This document shows, piece by piece, positions 60,741 through 64,000 of a stretch of 64,000 nucleotides of DNA (the stretch's first letter is position 1; every line of letters starts with the position of its first letter). Position numbers and translations under genes: made by a program. The notes below the pieces were generated by a model. It saw only the letters and a program-made list of their open reading frames with translations. It was not told the origin of the DNA and ran no database searches. The DNA comes from Spirometra erinaceieuropaei (lineage: Eukaryota > Platyhelminthes > Cestoda > Diphyllobothriidea > Diphyllobothriidae). Location: the NCBI GenBank assembly GCA_902702965.1, contig CACRXP010000634.1, positions 290,371 to 354,370 of the forward strand, read 5' to 3'.

Positions 60741-61074
60741 TTGCCTCTGGATGACGAATGTGTAGATTCGTAGATAAAACTAAGAGCCATTTCTAACAGC
60801 GTGAGAATGGTAAATGTAAATCAACAATTTTTTGAGAAAGAACGACCACTTTGATCGTAGAGACGGTGTTTAGGGAAATACGACTTTGACGACAGAAATC
60901 AAAATCATTGCGTCTGAATGACGAATGTGTAGATTCGTAGATAAAACTAACAGCCATTCCTAGCTGCAAGAGAATGGTAAATGTAAATAAACAAGTTTTT
61001 GAGAATGAACGACCACTTTGATCGTAGAGACGGTGCTTTAGGAAATACGACTTTGACGACAGAAATCAAAATCA
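60741..61074. repeat. Tandem duplication, two units of about 167 bp
   Basis: Unit 1 starts TTGCCTCTGGATGACG at 60741 and unit 2 starts TTGCGTCTGAATGACG at 60908. Both contain GTGTAGATTCGTAGATAAAAC, GAATGGTAAATGTAAAT, ACGACCACTTTGATCGTAG and TACGACTTTGACGACAG in order. Only a few substitutions and indels separate them. Confidence 0.9.
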
Positions 61075-61261
61075 ACCATAAAAAAGAAAAAGTCTGGAAT
61101 TAGAGGATGTCTGGATGTCGGCTTATTCATTTAATTAATGCCAGACGTCATTTGGGCGGAACGGTTCTAACTCCCCCATTAAAATTTATCATACGACTGG
61201 CATTCTGCATTTTTATATATTATTCAATATGTCCCAAGTAGTATGGTTATGTTCGCGTCAT

Positions 61262-61560
61262 TTTGGAAAATATTCTGGTGTGAATAAGTTATCTGTCATT
61301 TCGGTCAGTTGGGGAGTCACTCCAACATCGACTGTGTAGTTGGTTGAAATGTATTTGTTGAATGCGTTTGCTATTTCGTTGTTATTTGTTGAAACTTGTC
61401 CTAATTCATCAATTATAGTTCATGGTACTGACTGTCGTTTATTATTCATTTGTTTCTTTAAACACTCAGCTGATTGTTCTGGGGATTTTAATGCCCGACG
61501 TTTTACTGCTATGCTGTTTTGTGTTTCCATTTTAGTAAATAGGTCTCGAATTCCCCTAAT
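61262..61560 (-). mobile_element. Non-LTR retrotransposon relic (region just before the RT domain)
   Basis: Minus-strand translation gives the stretches S-I-A-V-K-R-R-A-L, then I-I-D-E-L-G-Q-V-S-T-N and I-A-N-A-F-N-K-Y-I-S-T-N-Y. These resemble the link between endonuclease and RT in jockey/CR1-type LINEs, where a short peptide with N-x-x-x-I-A-x-x-F-N-x-Y-F precedes the RT. One in-frame stop occurs (V-P-TGA). It is unrelated to the LINE at 26657. Confidence 0.5.
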
Positions 61561-61909
61561 TCGTCAAGGTGTAGATAAATAACTAACAGAAGGCTAGTGA
61601 AGCTGTTTATTCGTTTTAGATGAAAGTAAGTGTCGAATTAATGATTTCTTCTACGGAAGTCTTTCGTCTATCAAAGTATCTCGAATTAAAATTCGAACAG
61701 AGTAAAGTAGGATAACTGCTTACATAGCGATGTCCTATAAGATATGGGATCAAGTACAAAGAACTAATATAGTTGTTCTTTGAGTCTATTACAAATTCGA
61801 CAAGTTTGTAAATAAGATGAGGTGGAGAGTATACGTAGTTTTCATAAAACCCTCGGCGGGCCAGGACAGTTATTTGGGCAAGAGGTCGACGTAAAACATA
61901 TCAGGGATA

Positions 61910-62620
61910 TCAGAAATCGATAAAAGTTCTCCCCAAAACACAGGCAGAGTGGGGGAATGTGGGGGAGGGGAGGGGGCTATGGCAGTTACTGTCAGGGGCG
62001 GAGTGAGAGCGGAAGGGACGCGGGGAGAGTTGCAGCATTAGTCGACCTTCGACCACTGTAGGCTCAGAGCCTGAACGTGAATCTTCTGTACGCACATGGT
62101 TGGCTTTTGTAGCCTAAGGACGGCCGCTTCCGCTGTCGCTAACAGGCGCTGGCCAAGTAGCTTAGGCTAGGTCAATGGGACTACATAAATCACACGAAAA
62201 TCTTCATTGGGATCCACGCGATGCCCGGAACCGACAGGATGGGCGAGAATGGCGCTGCTCGTGCTCCTACTCGTTTCGCCATTTCCCAGCCATGACGGTA
62301 GGTGTTCCCGTATTCTTTTGAACAAGCGCCGGCCCATGCGACACATATAGCCTGCTCCACTGGAACAGGTGAAGGAATATATGCACATCGAGGTGGTCTG
62401 CTTTGGCAACTTATGCTTACCTTCTCCGGATAAAATAGGGTTAGCAGAGAATGATATTTGAGCACTTACTGCTGGGTAGGTTCTCAAGACAGCTTGATCA
62501 AGGCATCTCCTCAGGACTTTGCTCGCAGCGTCACCTTGAAAAAGGTTTTGAGGAACACATTTTTTTTCGGCGGTCGGTGTGGCGGCTTTGATGGGTCGTT
62601 TGGCGATGTTCTTTGCGATA
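61910..62620 (-). mobile_element. Penelope-like element of a second family, GIY-YIG domain and tail
   Basis: The frame 62167-62487 contains C-I-Y-S-F-T-C (GIY position), G-Y-M-C-R (YIG position, with the glycine replaced), R-R-L-F-K-R-I-R-E-H-L-P (conserved arginine helix), A-H-P-V-G-S-G-H and V-D-P-N-E-D-F-R-V-I-Y. This is the order of PLE GIY-YIG nucleases. The loss of the YIG glycine and missing RT make it inactive. Below 62160 lies the tail shared with 12545-12900, including a G-rich purine run at 61950-61980. Confidence 0.75.
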
Positions 62621-63330
62621 AACCTAGTTTCCGAATGCCCCAGGAATTAATTACGTTGAGTTTGTTTTTCACAGTGATGTGCTTAATAGACTTTGAAATT
62701 ATTTTAATATCTCATCTAATTCTGAATGCAGTTAAGCCTCCAGTCTACAATCCAGCTAGCGTACAGTAGTTTTTTTGTCGTCACTTCAAATGAGACGGAA
62801 CTAAGTAAGCACTTTTATGGTCGTTAACAAGCAGTCCTGCAGAGAATCGCGACAATCGCTGCACTGCAGTTATTACTTCACCAGACCGGCGGCTGTGAGT
62901 AGGATTATCTTTTGTAAAACAAACATAAGTAAACATTGTCAGTTTATTTCCCGATACTGAATGGAGAAGCGAATGGCGCGTACGCTCTCGGACGGACAAA
63001 CAGGCTAGCTTTGTTTTGCTATACTTCGGTGAGTGTTTAGGATCAGCATGCATAACGCGTACACAATCGGCCAAATGACTGTGGGAGTTGTCGTACATAT
63101 GCCTAAAAAATCTGCCTTGAGAACATAATAGCTATCGTTAACTACGCGTTAATTAGAATTAGAATTTCTTGGCAATTCTGTATGGGTGAAGGCAAATGTG
63201 TCACTGCAACTCAGTTGTTGCCCATGGTCAGATAGAATCTAATAAAGTCCAATTAAATAAAAAAACTTTACCTCTGTCATAAATAAGAAATGTTATACAG
63301 TTCTAATACTGCCGATACAAGCGAAAATGC
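62621..63330. other. No confident gene
   Basis: Nothing supported. Confidence 0.5.
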
Positions 63331-63339
63331 GAGTTCCAG

Positions 63340-63485
63340 GAACTAGTTGATCAGAAGAAGAAGCGATCGCTGGAACAATGGCTTTATTCGCCTGACGTTT
63401 CGGATTCTCTCTTGAATCCATTATCAGAGACAGTTGCAGAAAAGGGTGGCTAGTGTACAGGCAGTCGCAGTATTTATAGGATGCG
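63340..63485 (-). repeat. Dispersed PLE-associated repeat at the edge of a gap
   Basis: Inverted copy with GCCTGACGTTTCGGATTC, CTTGAATCCATTATCAGAGAC and TATTTATAGGATGC, then unknown bases. Same orientation as 26950-27316. Confidence 0.7.
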
Positions 63486-63898
63486 NNNNNNNNNNNNNNN
63501 NNNNNNNNNNNNNNNNNNNNNNNNNNNNNNNNNNNNNNNNNNNNNNNNNNNNNNNNNNNNNNNNNNNNNNNNNNNNNNNNNNNNNNNNNNNNNNNNNNNN
63601 NNNNNNNNNNNNNNNNNNNNNNNNNNNNNNNNNNNNNNNNNNNNNNNNNNNNNNNNNNNNNNNNNNNNNNNNNNNNNNNNNNNNNNNNNNNNNNNNNNNN
63701 NNNNNNNNNNNNNNNNNNNNNNNNNNNNNNNNNNNNNNNNNNNNNNNNNNNNNNNNNNNNNNNNNNNNNNNNNNNNNNNNNNNNNNNNNNNNNNNNNNNN
63801 NNNNNNNNNNNNNNNNNNNNNNNNNNNNNNNNNNNNNNNNNNNNNNNNNNNNNNNNNNNNNNNNNNNNNNNNNNNNNNNNNNNNNNNNNNNNNNNNNN
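63486..63898. other. Assembly gap (413 N)
   Basis: Run of N. Open frames spanning it are artefacts. It begins inside a dispersed repeat. Confidence 1.
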
Positions 63899-64000
63899 GA
63901 CTGTCTTGCAGATGTATGATCTGCACGCCATCTTTATTTGCAACAGGTGATCCAGCTAGATAATATCTGGTTTCATACACACTCGATCGGCATCGCAATT

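Noticed and set aside
61340..61582. Plus-strand 80-codon frame.
   Set aside because: The minus strand carries the recognisable LINE relic; the plus frame is its shadow.
63293..63998. Long open frames through 63300-64000.
   Set aside because: They are made of N bases from the assembly gap.

Overview
Organism and evidence. The window is AT-rich, intron-containing, TE-littered eukaryotic DNA. The repeats look like those of parasitic flatworms: a LINE whose reverse transcriptase ends in C2H2 zinc fingers, Penelope-like elements (PLEs) with GIY-YIG endonucleases, a Tc1/mariner transposon with MITE relatives, and a tRNA-derived SINE. My best guess is a tapeworm of the diphyllobothriidean type; this is inference from repeat style. 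No prokaryotic signals were seen.

Main content. The window holds a dispersed cluster of about ten copies of one small secreted-protein gene family that I do not recognise. Each gene has three exons of nearly fixed size: 64 nt (signal peptide, usually a C-A-E-C-C motif), 257-260 nt, and about 303 nt. The first intron is in phase 1 and the second in phase 0. Landmarks are CPR, C-T-F-L-R-D and Y-x-Q-Y-x-C in exon 2, and L-K-A-T-V-D-F-T-Y-W, N-M-I-R-L-S-S-L and a C-terminal C-x-Q/H in exon 3. For reference I letter the copies. Minus strand: A (5.9-7.2 kb, pseudogene), E (7.9-8.9 kb, intact), C (15.0-16.5 kb, intact), F (41.3-42.1 kb, intact except a doubtful splice acceptor), D (47.1-48.6 kb, pseudogene), B (52.1-53.4 kb, truncated). 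Plus strand: G (25.5-31.2 kb, split by transposons), J (36.5 kb, relic), K (39.5 kb, diverged relic), H (57.9-59.2 kb, pseudogene).

Layout. 0-5.9 kb: no confident gene. 5.9-8.9 kb: A and E. 12.5-13.3 kb: PLE inverted repeat. 14.9-20.1 kb: segmental duplication copy 1 (C plus a broken NTR-like ORF), carrying a 991-bp MITE. 22.3-24.3 kb: MITE remnant and PLE. 25.5-31.2 kb: G, interrupted by a transposon gene that is itself interrupted by a 4-kb LINE with a 12-bp target-site duplication. 31-40 kb: 3' flank repeats, J and K. 41-43.5 kb: F, MITE remnant and SINE complex. 44.6-47.0 kb: mariner transposase and another MITE. 47.0-51.4 kb: duplication copy 2 (D broken, NTR-like ORF open). 51.4-53.4 kb: PLE fragment running into exon 3 of B. 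57.9-60 kb: H and its flank. 60.7-62.6 kb: tandem repeat, LINE relic and second PLE family. 63.5-63.9 kb: assembly gap.

How it fits together. The picture is birth-and-death evolution of a secreted gene family driven by segmental duplication and transposons. In the C/D duplication each copy kept a different gene: C is intact where D is dead, and the NTR-like ORF is dead beside C but open beside D. The secreted family probably acts outside the cell, but nothing here shows its biochemical role.
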